A DNA stretch of 64,000 nucleotides from Cenococcum geophilum 1.58 (GCA_001692895.1 KV748196.1:1054001-1118000), one strand, 5' to 3'; shown: positions 11,967-25,354, counted from the stretch's first letter. Program-made: numbers and translations. Notes: a model not told the origin generated them from the letters alone.

Positions 11967-12387
11967 TATTACGGACGCCTTAAGTACAATATTATAACTA
12001 CTTGGAGAAAAGTTAAAAGAGGCTAGTTAGTTAATATAAGTACGGTCTAGGATAGAACCCGTAGAACTATATAATGAGGAATAGTAGCTAAGGTTATATA
12101 ATATGCTACGTATTAAACGAGAGGAATAAGAGGAACTTATATACCTTACGTATAACACGTATATTACGTATAAAAAGGATTTTATAGGAGTATAGTTGTG
12201 TATTTAAGGACCCTTAGTCCCTACCTAGATAGTTCCTTCCTTATAGTAATTCTCAGAATATAATTAGAGTTAATCTATTAGGCAACCACTCCACCAGTTA
12301 TTATTACGTTATTGACTTACTTATAATACCTATATACCTAGCCTATTAATAAGTCTACCGTAGTTCCTACTACAAGGCTCTATTATA
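11967..12387 (+). repeat. 3' LTR of element A
   Basis: It is 421 bp, starting TATTACGGACGC (TG mutated to TA) and ending TATTATA. It differs from the 5' copy mainly by C/T and G/A transitions, as expected if the two were identical at insertion and later mutated by RIP. Confidence 0.9.
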
Positions 12388-12392
12388 CTTAC

Positions 12393-15315
12393 TAAAGAAG
12401 AAGGGAGAGCACTAAAAGAGTTTATCTAGAAAAATCTTTAAAAAGGATACATTAGACTATTATAGTTATTAGCGGGATATCTAGTACTATTCGTACTAAA
12501 GAAGAATAGAAAACTTAGGCTATACATTAACTATAGATAGTTAAATAGCATTACTAGGAAGGATAGGTATCCTTTACCCTTAATTAGCGAAATCTAAGAT
12601 AGGATTGGTAATACGCAAATCTTTATAAAGATAGATCTGAGATAGGTATACCATTAGATTAGAATTAAGGAAGGCAATAAATGGAAGGCAGCCTTTAGGT
12701 TAAAGGAAGGACTATATAAACTACTAGTTATGCAATTCGGGCTTATAAATGTATTAGTAACGTTTTAGAAGCATATTAACAATATGTTAAGAGAATACTT
12801 AAATTAATTTGTTATGGTATATCTTAATATTATTATTATCTACTTAATAAGTAAGGAAGAATATAGAGAACATATTAAATGGGTCTTAAAGAGACTATAG
12901 GAAGAGCAGATGCTAGTAGCAATTAAGAAATACAAGTTCTTTACTAGGAAGATGGATTTTATTAGATTTATTATTAAACTAGGCTAACTTAGTATAGATC
13001 TAAAGAAGATTAAGGCTATAGTAAATTAGCAAGAACTAGAAAATGTAATATAGTTAAGGTTATTTTTAGGGTTCTATAACTACTACATAAGGTTTATAGC
13101 TTAATAGTTAAAGAATATTAAGCCACTTATAAGACTAATAAAGAAGGAAGAACTATGGGCATAGGGAGAGGAATAAAAGGAACTGTTTAAGAAAATCAAA
13201 TAGTTGTTTACCTAGGAGCCAGTTCTTAAAATCTATTAACCATAGTTAGAGACAGTAGTTGAAATGGATATATTAGACTATATACTAGGAGCGTACTTCC
13301 TATAGAAATATAAGGATAGATAGCACCTAGTAGTATATTACAGTTAAAAGATAATACTACTAGAACTAAACTATAACATCTATAATAAGGAGTTATTAGG
13401 TATAGTTACAGTACTAAAAAAATAGAGATTATTCTTATAAGGTATAGAAAAACTATTTATAGTTAAGACGGATTATAAGAACCTAATAGGGTTCCTAATA
13501 ATAAAAGAACTTAATTATAGACAGGTTAGATAGGCAGAGATGCTTATAGAATACCATTTTAAAATTCAGTATACTAAGGGTATAGAAAATGCATAAGCAG
13601 ATACTCTAAATAGAAAGACTGAACTATAGAATAATAAAAAGCCATTAGGGGCTTTATTGCGAAAAGACATAAACGGATTAATTAGATATAATTACCTAAA
13701 AATTATAGTAATATAAGAAGAATAGATCTATAATTTACTAGAAAGTAATTGGATATAAGGGATCTAAGATATATAGGTAGAAGATCCAGACTTAGAGTAG
13801 TATAAGAATTAAGAAGTAATATATATACTAAGATCTATTGCAAAGGAATTTATTAAGTTATTTTATAAGGGACTAACTTAAGGATATAATGGAGCTATAG
13901 GCTTAGTATTAAGACTTTAAGAAGAGTATATTATTAATGGAATCTAGGGACTAGCTAGGTAAGTTATAAAAGAATATCTAGATTACTAAAGGAATAAACT
14001 AATAAGGTATAAGCTATATAGAGAGCTATAACCTATTAAAATACTAGAGAGACTATAGGAGGTTATATTATAGGACTTTATTATTAAGTTACTAAAATTA
14101 AGAGATCCTATTACCGGACAAGATTATAATACGATTTTAGTAATAGTAGATAAGCTTATAAAGTAGGGATACTTTATAGCATATATAGAGAAATATTAGC
14201 GGAAGATATCGCTAGAATCTATATTAAAGAAGTATTTATAAGATATAAAGCACTAAGCAAAATTATATTAGATAGAGATCTAAGGATTTATAGTAGTATT
14301 TTAGAAGTATTCTTAGCAGAGTAGGAGTTTAAGTAGTACTTCTACCGCATATTATTTATAGACAGACGGTTAAATAGAAGATTAATTAGATACTAAAGTA
14401 GTTTTAAGGCATTATATTAATTACATATAGAATAATTAGGTTATTACTACTACTAGTTATATAGTTTTATATAATATAATACTATAAGAAGAAATAGCAC
14501 GTTCATTTAAGGCGAATTATAGATATAAGCTAAGGACCTTATTATTACCACGTTAAGTAAAGAAGATAAGTAGTATAGCTAAGTAAAGAATAAAGAGTTT
14601 AATAAATCTTTTATGCAGACCTTACGGAACAGCTAAGGTGTGATATAGTAAAGGATAAAAAAGTACTATAATGTTTAAGAGATCTAAGGGAACTAGATCT
14701 TAACAGGAGGAAGATAAAGTATAGCTACTATATAAAATTTTAAGATTAATAACTAAGTAAGAAGTTGGACTATATTAGATTAGGCCTTTTAAAAAGTATA
14801 TAGGAAAATTTTACCGGTTATATTTAAAGTTCAAACCTACTAGCTAGAATAAAGATCTACCCTATATAGCATATTATAATGCTAGAGCTAGTATATAGGA
14901 ATATTAAGCCACTAGTTTATAAAGTAGACACGTATAAAGAATAAGAGAAAGATAAATAGTAAGTTTTAAAGATTGTTAGTTATAAGGATATAGATAATAA
15001 AATATAGTATAAAGTAAAGTAGATAGGCTATAATAAGACTACCTAGGAACTACTAGAGAACCTAAAGAACGCTATAGGAAAGGTATAGGAGTATTAAAAG
15101 AGAAAAGGTTAGGTAATATTAATAAAGAAGAATCGCTAAAGAATAAGTCACCTAAGGGGGACTTAGGAAGAGCGACTGCCGAACTACTTAGAGTTATTTT
15201 CTCCTCTATTAGAAGAGAATCCGTTCTTTTATTACTAAGTTCCTATAAACCTTATTTTATAAGTTTTTACTCCTTAGAATAAACCTTCTTATAAACTTTC
15301 TTAAGATAAAGTAGA
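12393..15315 (+). pseudogene. pol: Element B fragment 2: RT to chromodomain
   Basis: This continues the reading broken at 504. It contains RT from its first motif (active site YLNI at 12,820-12,831, both Asp lost), RNase H (about 13,230-13,640), integrase (about 13,850-14,780), chromodomain (about 14,960-15,100) and the start of the 3' non-coding region. Between about 14,180 and 14,780 it lacks single bases at many spaced positions compared with C and D. RIP does not cause such changes. It ends at the insertion point of C (target GTAGA, 15,311-15,315). Confidence 0.85.
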
Positions 15316-15740
15316 TGTTACGGACGCTTTAAGTACAATGTTACGACTACTTGGAGAAGAGTCGGAAGAAGCTAGTTGGTTAATACAAGCACGGTCCAAA
15401 ATGGAACCCGTAGAACCATATGACGAGGAATGGTAGGCAGAGTCACGTGATGTAATCTGTATAATCTATATAATCTATAAGATCTGTCGCAAAGCAAATA
15501 GAGCAGACAGAGCAGACAGAGCAATAACTTTCTTAGGAGTACGGTTGTGTATTTAAGGACCCTTAGTCCCTACCTAGATAGTTCCTTCCTTGTAGTAATT
15601 CTCAGAATACAATTAGAGTTAATCTATTAGGCAACCACTCTACCAGTTATTATTACGTTGTTAACTTTTATACTTATATTTCCTATATACCTAGCCCAAT
15701 AACGAACCTACCGTAGTTCTTACTACTAGGTTCCGTTATA
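15316..15740 (+). repeat. 5' LTR of element C
   Basis: The LTR starts TGTTACGGACGC and ends CCGTTATA. Its central part (about 15,445-15,530) has no counterpart in the A/B LTRs. It contains short repeats of ATCTRTATA and of GCAGACAGA, so this is a distinct promoter-region subtype. The rest is shared by the family. Confidence 0.9.
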
Positions 15741-15784
15741 TAATTACTACCTAGTTACGGTATTAATATAAGAAGTTAAATAAT

Positions 15785-16880
15785 ATGCCACCAAAAGCAG
15801 CCACTATAACGCCATTAACGGCAGTAACTACTTTAAGGACAGGAGGTAATACTAGTATAGCGGATACTGACTTATAGCAACCTATGACGGTCAAACAGCT
15901 ATAGGAAATAGTTGACTAGCTAATAGCTAACAATATAGTGTTAGAAGAAAGACTTAACAGAATAGGAGCAGCAAAAATTAAGCTACTATTAATTAAGAGA
16001 TTCACTGGAGAGAGGTTAAAGCTTAAAGGATTCCTTACGTAGATGCATTTTAAGGTCTTATAAAAGGGAGTAAAGTTACCTATACCTGTGGATCGGATAG
16101 CCTATATAGGACTATTCTTATCAGGGAAAGTACTTAAGTAGTTTAAACCTTACCTTACAGAGATATAGGTAAACGGAATAATAACCACTAACTAAGACGT
16201 GCGATTTATATTCTTAAGTTAGGAAGGATTTATAGAATAACTAACGCAGATATTTAGAGACCCGGAAGAAACAACTATAGTAGAAAGAAAACTCTAGAAC
16301 CTCGTGCAACAAACTTTAGCAATTAAGTATACAATATAGTTCTAGACACTAGCAATATAAGTAAAGTAAAATAATAGGGCGCTTATAGCATAGTATAAAT
16401 AGGGACTTAAGGCTAAAGTCTAGGACGCGATCATCCTAATAAAAGATGCGGATACCCTAAGGGAACTAATAGATTAGGCGATTAAGATTAATAATTAGAT
16501 CTACTAAAGGGAACAGGCTAAGAGAGGCTAGGACAGAGTTCTACAGTTATATAAGGCGTAAAGTATGTAATAACAAAAGCTAAGTTAGAAACTATAGTAT
16601 AGCGCAGAGCTAATGGACCTAAGTGGTACTAAAGAAGCCTATAAGAGATAGAGCAAACTATGGAAACCTAGAGGATAAGGATTAAGTAATTAAAAGTCTA
16701 AGGAGTAGAGGCCGAATTAGGGATCTTAACAGCAGAAGATATTCAGGCGGACTCTATAACAAAAGAAATGGTTTAAAGAAGGAGCTTATATAAATTACGG
16801 AAAATAGGGTCATTACGTCAGAAACTGTAGAAGTGGGCAGAGTCACTATATAGTAAAAGGCATAAGACCAGTAGACGATA
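15785..16880 (+). pseudogene. gag: gag of element C (RIP-inactivated)
   Basis: The conserved start at 15,785 opens the capsid frame with the family N-terminus. The zinc knuckle is at about 16,786-16,850. Its first two Cys codons now read Tyr or Ile-Asn-Tyr, while the GHY and final Cys positions survive. Trp and Gln positions are stops. The same frame can be followed to about 16,870. Confidence 0.8.
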
Positions 16881-18845
16881 TACACGTATAAAGGGACGAT
16901 AATATGCTATAAGGAATAAAAGAATGTTTAATTAGAAGTTTTGCGTTTTGTTATAATAACGCATACTAAATTTATAAGGACGCTAAGTACGGCGTAAGCT
17001 ATTAGCTATAAGAGCTAGCACCTGTAGGATATAGAGGAACCAACGAACTAGTTCGCAGATTAAATATTAAGGACGATGAATTCGACCTAGGCGAAATATT
17101 CTGTAATAATAAGGTAATAAGGGCCGCTTACTAGGAGCGAGCAGACCTTAGAGATGTTATACTAAAAGTAGAGAATAATTCTACTATAGAATAGGGAATA
17201 TTAGTAGGGATTAAAACCCCACTAGACACGATGTCTATTGCTTTGCGAGACGTAAGAGAAGTAGGACAGTAAACTACTTCGGTACTTAATAAAGGTAAAA
17301 GGCCAAAGGCTTAAGATTTTTAAGATGAGATGAGAGACAACTAAGATTCTTAAGACGAGATGAGGTATACCTAAGGACCTATAACGGACGAAAACCGATG
17401 GAGCAGGGTAGTAGCTTAGTTTAGAACTATACGAATAAGCTTAAAATAGAAGTTCCTATAGGTATAAGACTCTTAAGACGAGATAAGTGAGATTTAAGAC
17501 TCTTAAGATAAGATAAGAACACTACGGACGCCTAGTTGGACTAAAGCGGGAGCTAAGCTTAAGTTAGAAGCAAGCTTAGGATTAAAGAATCTAAGGGACT
17601 AAGAATTTGGAGTACAAATTAGGACACCTATAGGTAAGGGGTAAGGAGCTTCTTTATAGATTAGAGAATCTACAGCACAAATAGCAATTAAACTAGGAGA
17701 TAGATATATAGACCTAAAAGACTTACTAGGGGAACACAGTGTTTAGCCTAAAGATTAAAAAGTTAATACTAAGATTAAAAAGCATAAAGACTTTAAGGAT
17801 TTACTTATAAGGCGCAAACCAAAAGAAACTATAAAAGAGTTTAGGTAAAGAATTATCGTATAGTAAGAACAGAAACTAGATAGAAGATCTAGTACATTAG
17901 GACGTACGAAGGACAGAGTACTAGTATGAAAAATCACCAATAGGCCGAGAGCAGGCACACTAAGAGCTAAGTGGCTTACCGAATTGGAAGATAAAGAGGA
18001 TCTAGGGATTCTAACTAGGTTCGAGGAACGATATATAAAGGGCTATCATAATATAGTAATAAGAAGATACTTCCTTACGGATAAGCTGTATATACTTTAG
18101 TAGCTATACTAAAAGTAGTATAGGCAAAGGCATAATAATAAGTGGGAAGATTTCTATATATAGTTAAATAAAAAAGTTATCTAGAACTACCCGATTATAG
18201 AGAAGGCCATAACGCATATTAAAGGAGCCTTAATTATGATATTAAAGGATCTAAAGGAACGTTTAGAGGACTAGAGAAGTAAAAGATATATCTTAGTACC
18301 TGCGAATAAAGTTATAACGTTTAGATTAGTATAATAAAGGTTTAAACTTAAGAATAAAAACGAGCTAAGAGTTAACCTAAAGCACCTAGCATACTATACG
18401 TTATTATGGATTGCGTGCGTAGACAATATATACGAAATGCATAAGAATCCAAAGGAAAAGAATTAGAAATACTTTATAAGGATGTACTGGATAATAGATA
18501 AGTAATAGTATAGGAATGCTAAATATATATATGGATGGTATCCAGTAGAGGTCTAAGAGGAAGGGAGTTTAGTACTTTAACTAGGAAGATTCCTTATAGA
18601 AGAATACTTAGATAGATAATAGTGGTGGGAATGCCTAAAAAATATATATCTATAGTATATTAAAGATAAAAAGCGAACTAGGCATTAGCTAAAGAGTGAG
18701 CTAAGTGTACTAGGATTAAGTAGCCAATAGTTAGGAAAAGTAGAGGCCTATAGGATTAGAGGGAGCTAGTGGTAGAGCCTTAGACCCTTAAAGGAATTTA
18801 AGGATAATACCTAAATTTACGGATTAATTAGTAAGATTAGTAGTT
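16881..18845 (+). pseudogene. Element C: extra coding region between gag and protease
   Basis: This is the counterpart of 6,165-7,955 (A) and 58,870-60,730 (D). It is collinear and of equal length, with stops at corresponding Gln and Trp positions. It includes the Lys-rich block at about 17,745-17,960 that is strongly conserved in all copies. No known domain is recognised. It ends about 5 codons before the protease active site. Confidence 0.6.
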
Positions 18846-21800
18846 TAAAGCGCTAATAGATAGTAGAGCAATATAAAACTATATCTTATTAGTAGCAGTT
18901 AAGAGAATAGGGCTACCTTATAGATAAAAGGAGCAACCTTACCTATTAGTTATAATTTTAGGAGATCCAATAACCTATAGAGGAGGGATTATTAATCTTA
19001 AAATAGGACCTATTTAGATAACTATTAAAGGGAGATAAATTAAGATATCTTTTAATATCCTACTATTAGGACGGGATAAGGCAGTATTAGGTATACCTTA
19101 GTTACAGAAATACAATCTAAGAATTAATTAAATTATAGGTTAGGTTAATATTAGAGATACTTAATGTTGTAAGATATAATAATAAGCTAAGTTAGTATGG
19201 TACTAAGTAGGAGCAACCTATAAAGAAATAGAAAAAGGACTAAGTTATATACTAAAGAGATACTATAAGTATAGTAAGAAACTATAGTTACCGGAAAGTA
19301 AAAAGCTATTAAAGTATATAGTATAGAACTATAAGATAGAGTTAAAACTAGGAATAAGTCTAAAGTTTTTTCTAATCTATAAGCTTACTAAAGAAGAAGG
19401 TAGAGCGTTAAAAGAGTTTATCTAGGAAAATCTATGGAAGGGATATATTAGACCATCGCAGTTATTAGCGGGTTATCCAGTACTATTTGTACTAAAGAAA
19501 AATAGTAAACTAAGGCTGTATATTAACTATAGATAGTTAAACAGCATTACTAGGAAGAATAGGTATCCTTTACCCTTAATTAGTGAAATCTAAGATAGGA
19601 TAAGTAATATGTAAATCTTTATAAAGATAGATCTAAGATAGGCGTACTATTAGATTAGGATTAAGGAAGGTAATAAATAAAAGGCAGCTTTTAGGTTAAA
19701 GGAAGGACTATATAAACCATTAGTTATGCAATTTGGGCTTATAAACGCACTAGTAACGTTCTAAAAGTATATTAAAAACGTATTAGGGGAACACTTAGAT
19801 GAATTTGTTATAGTATATCTTAATAATATTATTATTTACTTAATAATTAAGGAAGAACACGGGGAACACGTTAAATGGGTTTTAAAGAGACTATAAGAAG
19901 AATAGATGCTAGTAGTAATTAAGAAATGCGAGTTCTTTACTAGGAAGACCAATTTTGTTAGATTTATTATTAAACTAGGCCAACTTAGTATAGATCTAAA
20001 AAAGATTAAGGCTATAGTAAATTGGTAGGAACTAGAAAACGTTATATAGTTAAGATTATTCCTAGGGTTTTGTAATTATTACAGAAGGTTTATAGCGCAG
20101 TGGTTAAAGAATATTAAGCTATTTACGTAGTTAATAAAGAAAGAAGAACTATAGGCATAGGGAGAGGAGCAAAGAGAACTCTTTAAGAAAGTTAAAGAGT
20201 TGTTTACCTAGGAGCTAGTTTTTAAGATCTATTAACTAGGACTAGAGACGGTTATAGAAACGGATGNNTTANACTNTATACTAGGGGCATNCTTTATNNA
20301 NAANNATNNANATNGATAGNACCTAGTNGNATACTATAGTNGGAAGATAATACTACTAGAGTTAAACTATAATATCTATAATAAGGAGTTATTAGGTATA
20401 GTTATAGCATTAAAGAAATAGAGAGCATTCTTATAAGGCATAGAGAAACTATTTATAGTTAAGATAGATTATAAGAACCTAATAGGATTCCTAATAATAA
20501 AGGAACTTAACTAAAAACAGGTTAGATGGGTAGAGATGCTTACGGAATACTATTTTAAGATTTAGTATACTAAAGGTACAGATAATACGCGGGTAAATGC
20601 TCTAAGCTGTAAAGCTAAACTATAAAATGAGGAAAAGCCATTAGGGGCTTTATTGCGAAAAGATATAGATGGGTTAATTAGATATAATTATCTAAAAATT
20701 GTAGTAACTTAAGAAAATAACGAACTAGAGAAAGTCTATAAGATATTAGAAAGCTTTTAGGCATAAAGAATTTTAGAAGTATAGCTAAAAGATCTATAGA
20801 CGGATATATACGAAAATTAAGAAGTAAAGTATATCCTAAGAAGCATAGCAGAGCAGTTTATAAAGGACTTCTATAAAAGACTAACCTAAGGATATAATGG
20901 AGCTACGGGCTTAGTGTTGAGACTCTAAAAGGAGTACATTATTAATGGAATCTAGAGGATAGCTAGAAGGGTTATAAAGGAATATCTAAATTGCTAAAGG
21001 AATAAACTAATAAGGCATAAGCTATATGGAGGGCTATAACCTATTAAAATACCAGAGAGACTATAGGAGGTTATATTATAGGACTTTATTATTAAGTTAC
21101 TAAAGTTAAGAGATCCTATTACCGGATAAGATTATAACGCGATCTTAGTAATAATAGACAAGCTTATAAAGTAGGAATACTTTATAGCATATATAGAAGA
21201 AATCTTAGCAGAAGATGTCGCTAGGATTTATATTAAAGAAGTATTTGTAAGATATAGAGTACTAAGTAAGATTATATTAAATAGAGATTTAAGATTTATA
21301 GCAGTATTCTAGGAAGTGTTCTTAGCGGAGTAAAAAGTTTAAGCAGCAACTTCTACCGTATATTATTTATAGACAGACGGTTAAACGGAAAGATTAAATT
21401 AGACACTAGAGCAGTACCTAAGGTATTATATTAATTATGCACAGAATAATTAGGTATTACTATTACCAGTTATATAGTTTATATATAATGTAATACCTTA
21501 AGAAGGAATAGGCACATTACTATTTAAGGCAAATTACGGATATAAGCCGAAAATATTGTTATTACTATAGTAAGTAAAGAAAACGAGTAGTATAGCTAAA
21601 GAGAGAATAAAGATATTAATAAATCTTTATATAGACCTTATGGAATTAGTAAAGAAAGTATAAAAGAAAATAAAAAAGTACTATAATACTAAGAGATCTA
21701 AGGGACTAGATCTTAAGGAGGGAGATAAAGTATAGCTACTATATAAAAATTTTAAGAGTTGACGACTAAGTAAGAAGTTAGACTATGTTAAACTAGGACC

Positions 21801-22125
21801 TTTTAAAATTACGTAGAGAATTTTACTAGTTACGTTTAAGTTAAACCTACCAGCTAAAATAAAGATCTACCCTATACAGTATATTGTAATGCTAGAGCTA
21901 GTATATAGGAATGTTAAGCCACTAGTTTATAAAGCAGACACGTATAAAGGATAAGAAGAAGACGAATGGTAAGTATTAAAGATCGTTAATTATAAGGACA
22001 TTGACGACAAAATATAGTATAAGGTTAAGTGGATAGGCTATACTAAAACTACCTAGGAGCTACTAGAGAATTTAAAGAACGCTATAGGAAAGGTATAGGA
22101 GTATTAGAAGAGATTAGATTAGGTA
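18846..22125 (+). pseudogene. pol: pol of element C
   Basis: Protease is at 18,850-19,150 (active site ALIDSRA, Gly to Arg). RT is at about 19,390-19,960 with YLNN at 19,816-19,827 in place of YLDD. RNase H is at about 20,240-20,620 (Ns at 20,267-20,341). Integrase spans about 20,870-21,840 with zinc-finger and catalytic-core regions. The chromodomain is at about 21,960-22,110. The gene would make the enzymes for cDNA synthesis and for integration into heterochromatin. All frames carry multiple stops, and it is dead. Confidence 0.87.
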
Positions 22126-22841
22126 GTATTAATAAAAAAGGATCGCTAAAGAATGAGTTACCTAAGGGGGACCTAAGAAGAGTAGTTGCCGAACTACTTA
22201 GATCTATTTCCTTCTCTATTGGAAGAGAATCCGTTCTTTTATTACCTAGTTCCTATAGACCTTATTTTATAAGTTTCCACTCCTTAGAGTGAACCTTCTT
22301 ATAAACGCGTTAAAGACGCTAAACTTTTATAAAGGTAGACTACTGAGCCTTAAGGGCATAAGTAGATTCTTTGGATTGACAATAGGCTTCCGCTAGCGCT
22401 ACGGTAAGATTACCCTTAAGTTTTTCTGCCTTAGATTAAATATAAGACCCTAAGATAAATTAATTAGGGAACCAGACGACTATTAAGAGTAATAGGTTGC
22501 GTATATTTAATATTAGAGATAGAGTAAATGTTATAGGATAACTGAATATTTGCTTTAGTGCACTTTAAATAAAAGGAAGGTTACTGGGACAAAGGACTTA
22601 CCAATATAACGTAAACTAGCCCCTCTTTCATATAACGAGAACATAGAGAAGGCATTATCTCGCCAAGAGATAATATTATAGCAATAGTACGAGACCAACG
22701 GGCTGTAGAGGAAGAAGAAGGTGCTTTAGGCATTATAAGTAATAATGTTAACCAAATTAATTAGACGGATATTATACCTCTAGTAAACAACCTAAAGATG
22801 CTAGGTATCTTTAAGGACGAAGATAAAAAGGAGGGAGATAG
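22126..22841 (+). other. Element C 3' non-coding region and polypurine tract
   Basis: This is about 715 bp between the chromodomain and the 3' LTR, similar in layout to A but diverged in its middle third. The purine run at about 22,819-22,841 is the plus-strand primer. Nothing else is recognised. Confidence 0.6.
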
Positions 22842-23266
22842 TGTTACGGACGCTTTAAGTACAATATTATGACTACTTAGAGAAGAGTTAGAAGAAGCTA
22901 GTTAGTTAATATAAGCACAGTCTAGGATAGAACCCGTAAAACCATATGACGAGGAATAGTAGGCAAAGTCACGTGATGTGATCTATATAATCTGTATAAT
23001 CTGTGAGATCTATTGTAGAGCGAATAGAGCAGATAGAGCAGATAAAGCAACAACTTTCTTAGGAGTACGGTTATGTATTTAAGGACCCTCAGTCCCTACC
23101 TAGATAGTTCCTTCTTTGTAGTGATTCTTAGAATACAATTAAAGTTAATCTGTTGGGCAACTACTCCACCAGTTGTTATTACGTTGTTGACTTTTATACT
23201 TGCATTTCCTATACACCTAGCCCAATAACAAACCTACCGTAGTTCTTACTACCAGGTTCCGTTACA
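22842..23266 (+). repeat. 3' LTR of element C
   Basis: It is 425 bp, starting TGTTACGGACGC and ending CCGTTACA, with the same C-type centre as the 5' copy. Transition differences between the two copies are the RIP load since insertion. Confidence 0.92.
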
Positions 23267-23271
23267 GTAGA

Positions 23272-23787
23272 TAGGTAGACGCCGTAATGCGGGCGTTTAG
23301 GGTCTTCTATTCCGCATTCTAAGAACGCTTAAGCTCTATAAGGGCCTACGCTAGGTTACTATTAAGCTTTATAGCGGCAGATTAAATATAAACCCCTATA
23401 ATAAATTACTTAGGGAACTTAGAAACTATTAAGAGTTATAGGACGCGTATACTTAGCGTTAGAAGTAGAGCGAACATTATAAGACAATTAAATGTTTACT
23501 TTAGTATACTCTAAATAGAAAGAGGGCTATTAAGATAAAGGACTTACTAATATAACGTAAACTAACCTTTCTTTTAAACAATAAGAACACGGAGATAGTA
23601 TTATTTTACTAAGTAATAATATTATAGTAATAGTGCGGGTACATTATTGCGCGTATAAAGAAGAAGAGGCTTTAGGCATTATAAGCAATAATATTAACTA
23701 AATTAATTAGACGGATATTACACCTCTAGTAAATAACTTAGAGATATTAGGTATCTTTAAGGACAAAGATAGAGAGAAGGGAGATAG
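23272..23787 (+). mobile_element. Ty3 element B, fragment 3 (3' non-coding region)
   Basis: This resumes B after the C insertion and matches A at about 11,450-11,966, ending with a purine-rich tract (about 23,764-23,787) before the LTR. No coding sequence is present. Confidence 0.85.
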
Positions 23788-24207
23788 TGTTACGGACGCT
23801 TTAAGTATAATACTATAACTACTTAGAGAAGAGTTAGAGGAAGCTAGTTAGTTAATATAGGTATAGTCTAGGATAGAACCCATAGAACTATATAATAAGG
23901 AATAGTAACTAAGGTTATATAATATGCTATATATTAAATAAGAGGAATAAGAGGAACTTACGTACCTTATATATAACACGTATATTACGTATAAGAAGGA
24001 TTTATAAGAGTACGGTTGTGTATTTAAGGACCCTTAGTCCCTACCTAGATAGTTCCTTCCTTATAGTAATTCTTAGAATATAATTAGAGTTAATCTATTA
24101 GGCAACCACTCCACCAGTTATTATTACATTGTTGACTTACTTATAATACCTATATACCTAGCCCATTAACGAGTCTACCGTAGTTCCTACTACAAGGCTC
24201 CGTTACA
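23788..24207 (+). repeat. 3' LTR of element B
   Basis: The 420-bp LTR is of the same subtype as the A LTRs, starting TGTTACGG and ending CCGTTACA. The 5' LTR is outside the window. The five bases after it (CTTTA) should be repeated before the unseen 5' LTR. Confidence 0.88.
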
Positions 24208-24960
24208 CTTTAGCTAAGTTTACTGCAAATAATATAAGAAACGAATTAATAGGCGTAACGCCGTTCTACGTAACCTATAGACAAGACCCTTAACTTAGAT
24301 TTAAACTATAACCTAAAATTAATATAATAGGACCTATAATTAAGAGGATTTAACTAATTAATATATATAACTTCGTTAATTAAATAAAGTAGTTAACGGA
24401 ACTATTATAATGTAAATTAGCGTACGCTTAAATAATATAGGAATAGCATATAAATAAAGGACGAGCTCCTGTATAGGACTTTAAGGAAGGTAATATAGTT
24501 TACCTAAATATATAAAACCTAAAGACTTAGTAACTCTTAAAGGAACTAGATTAGAAGTTTACGGGCCTATACTATATTAAGAAGAAACTAAGCCCGTATT
24601 CTTATAGGCTTAAACTACTAACTAAGATAAAGATATATCCGATATTTTATATAAACTTGCTATAACCCTTAAAGGGTAAACCTATAACTCGCGAAGTACT
24701 ACTACTACCTTCTATAATTATTAATAACGGTAACGGTTCTTACTTTATTAACTTAATTAATAATATATAATAGAAGATATAGTCTAAATAATTTAAACTT
24801 CTTATTAAATAGGAAGGATATAAGATATAAACCTAGAAACCTTATAAGTAAATTAAGACTAATACGCCTTCTTTAGTAAAAGAATTCCACAAGGACTATT
24901 TTTTATGGCTTACTTTAGCTAGATAGACACGATATAAAGGTAAATAACTACTACCTAATA
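24208..24960 (+). pseudogene. pol: Element F: integrase C-terminus and chromodomain
   Basis: Directly after B lies the end of a different chromovirus pol on the + strand. Its reading gives the integrase segment GVTPFYVTYGQDPR (about 24,255-24,300), the counterpart of the G-Y-S-P-F-N-G-P-R region of Ty3 integrases. The GPY/F-like C-terminal domain follows, and then a chromodomain (about 24,755-24,930). It is not of the A/B/C family. The upstream part of F lies beyond B's unseen 5' end, so B is inserted in the F integrase. It is RIP-stopped in several places. Confidence 0.72.
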
Positions 24961-25147
24961 TAAATACACGAAACATAATAGCAGGAAGCTCGAATTTAAA
25001 AAGAACTTAAAATATATTATAATGTTTATAACATGGTTATATAATATATAAGATATTAAGGAACTTTAACCAGCGGTTAAAGTTATCTAATTAGTTAAGA
25101 TTGCCTTACTAAGACCCTCTATAAAGATATTAGTTCTACTTATTACC
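24961..25147 (+). other. Element F 3' non-coding region, part 1
   Basis: This is AT-rich sequence after the F chromodomain, containing palindrome P2. It is interrupted by element G, and its continuation is at 31,518. Confidence 0.55.
25062..25084. repeat. Palindrome P2, copy in F 3' region
   Basis: This is a 23-bp near-perfect palindrome with half site AACTTTAACC. It lies in a 45-55 bp shared module that also contains the flank TAATTAGTTA. In F the module is on the + strand. The copies at 25,507-25,529 and 38,971-38,993 are in the opposite orientation, which matches the minus-strand sense of G and H. Confidence 0.8.
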
Positions 25148-25340
25148 TATTACGGGATAGGGGTAGTGGCTACAAAGCGTATGTATTTGAGGAGTCTATA
25201 AGATATTGCGCGATTAATTATAAGGGTTGAGGGCGTAAGGAGGTAATATACCTACGCGTAGCTAACATAAGCTATATATAAGGTGTGTATAAGAGTATAG
25301 GGCTCTCCTATAGAGGCCCCTGCGGTAGGGTTCCGTAATA
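25148..25340 (-). repeat. 3' LTR of element G (heavily RIP-mutated)
   Basis: This 193-bp LTR aligns without gaps to the right copy at 31,325-31,517. About twenty differences, all but one, read as C or G in the right copy and T or A here. They fall at both CpA/TpG and CpG sites. Confidence 0.93.
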
Positions 25341-25354
25341 CTACCCCCCCTCTT
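25341..25354 (-). promoter_or_regulatory. Polypurine tract of element G
   Basis: On the minus strand AAGAGGGGGGGTAG lies immediately 5' of the 3' LTR. That is the position and composition of the plus-strand primer of LTR retroelements, and it confirms the minus orientation of G. Confidence 0.8.

Larger units (their letters stand above)
505..12387 (+). mobile_element. Ty3 chromovirus A, complete, carrying a nested LINE
   Basis: A is a full LTR retrotransposon: two 421-bp LTRs, gag, an extra coding stretch, protease, RT, RNase H, integrase and chromodomain, all on the + strand. It is 11,883 bp long only because LINE E sits inside it. Without E and its duplicated target it is about 8.03 kb, close to the 7.95 kb of C and I. 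The flanking CTTAC (500-504 and 12,388-12,392) is the target-site duplication in host B. Every coding frame is broken by RIP-type stops. Confidence 0.92.
15316..23266 (+). mobile_element. Ty3 chromovirus C, complete (7,951 bp)
   Basis: C has two LTRs of exactly 425 bp and all coding domains in Ty3 order. It is inserted in the 3' non-coding region of B. The target-site duplication GTAGA is at 15,311-15,315 and 23,267-23,271. B sequence resumes after it with TAGGTAGACGCCGTAA, matching the uninterrupted site in A near 11,450. Stops are dense in all genes. Confidence 0.93.
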
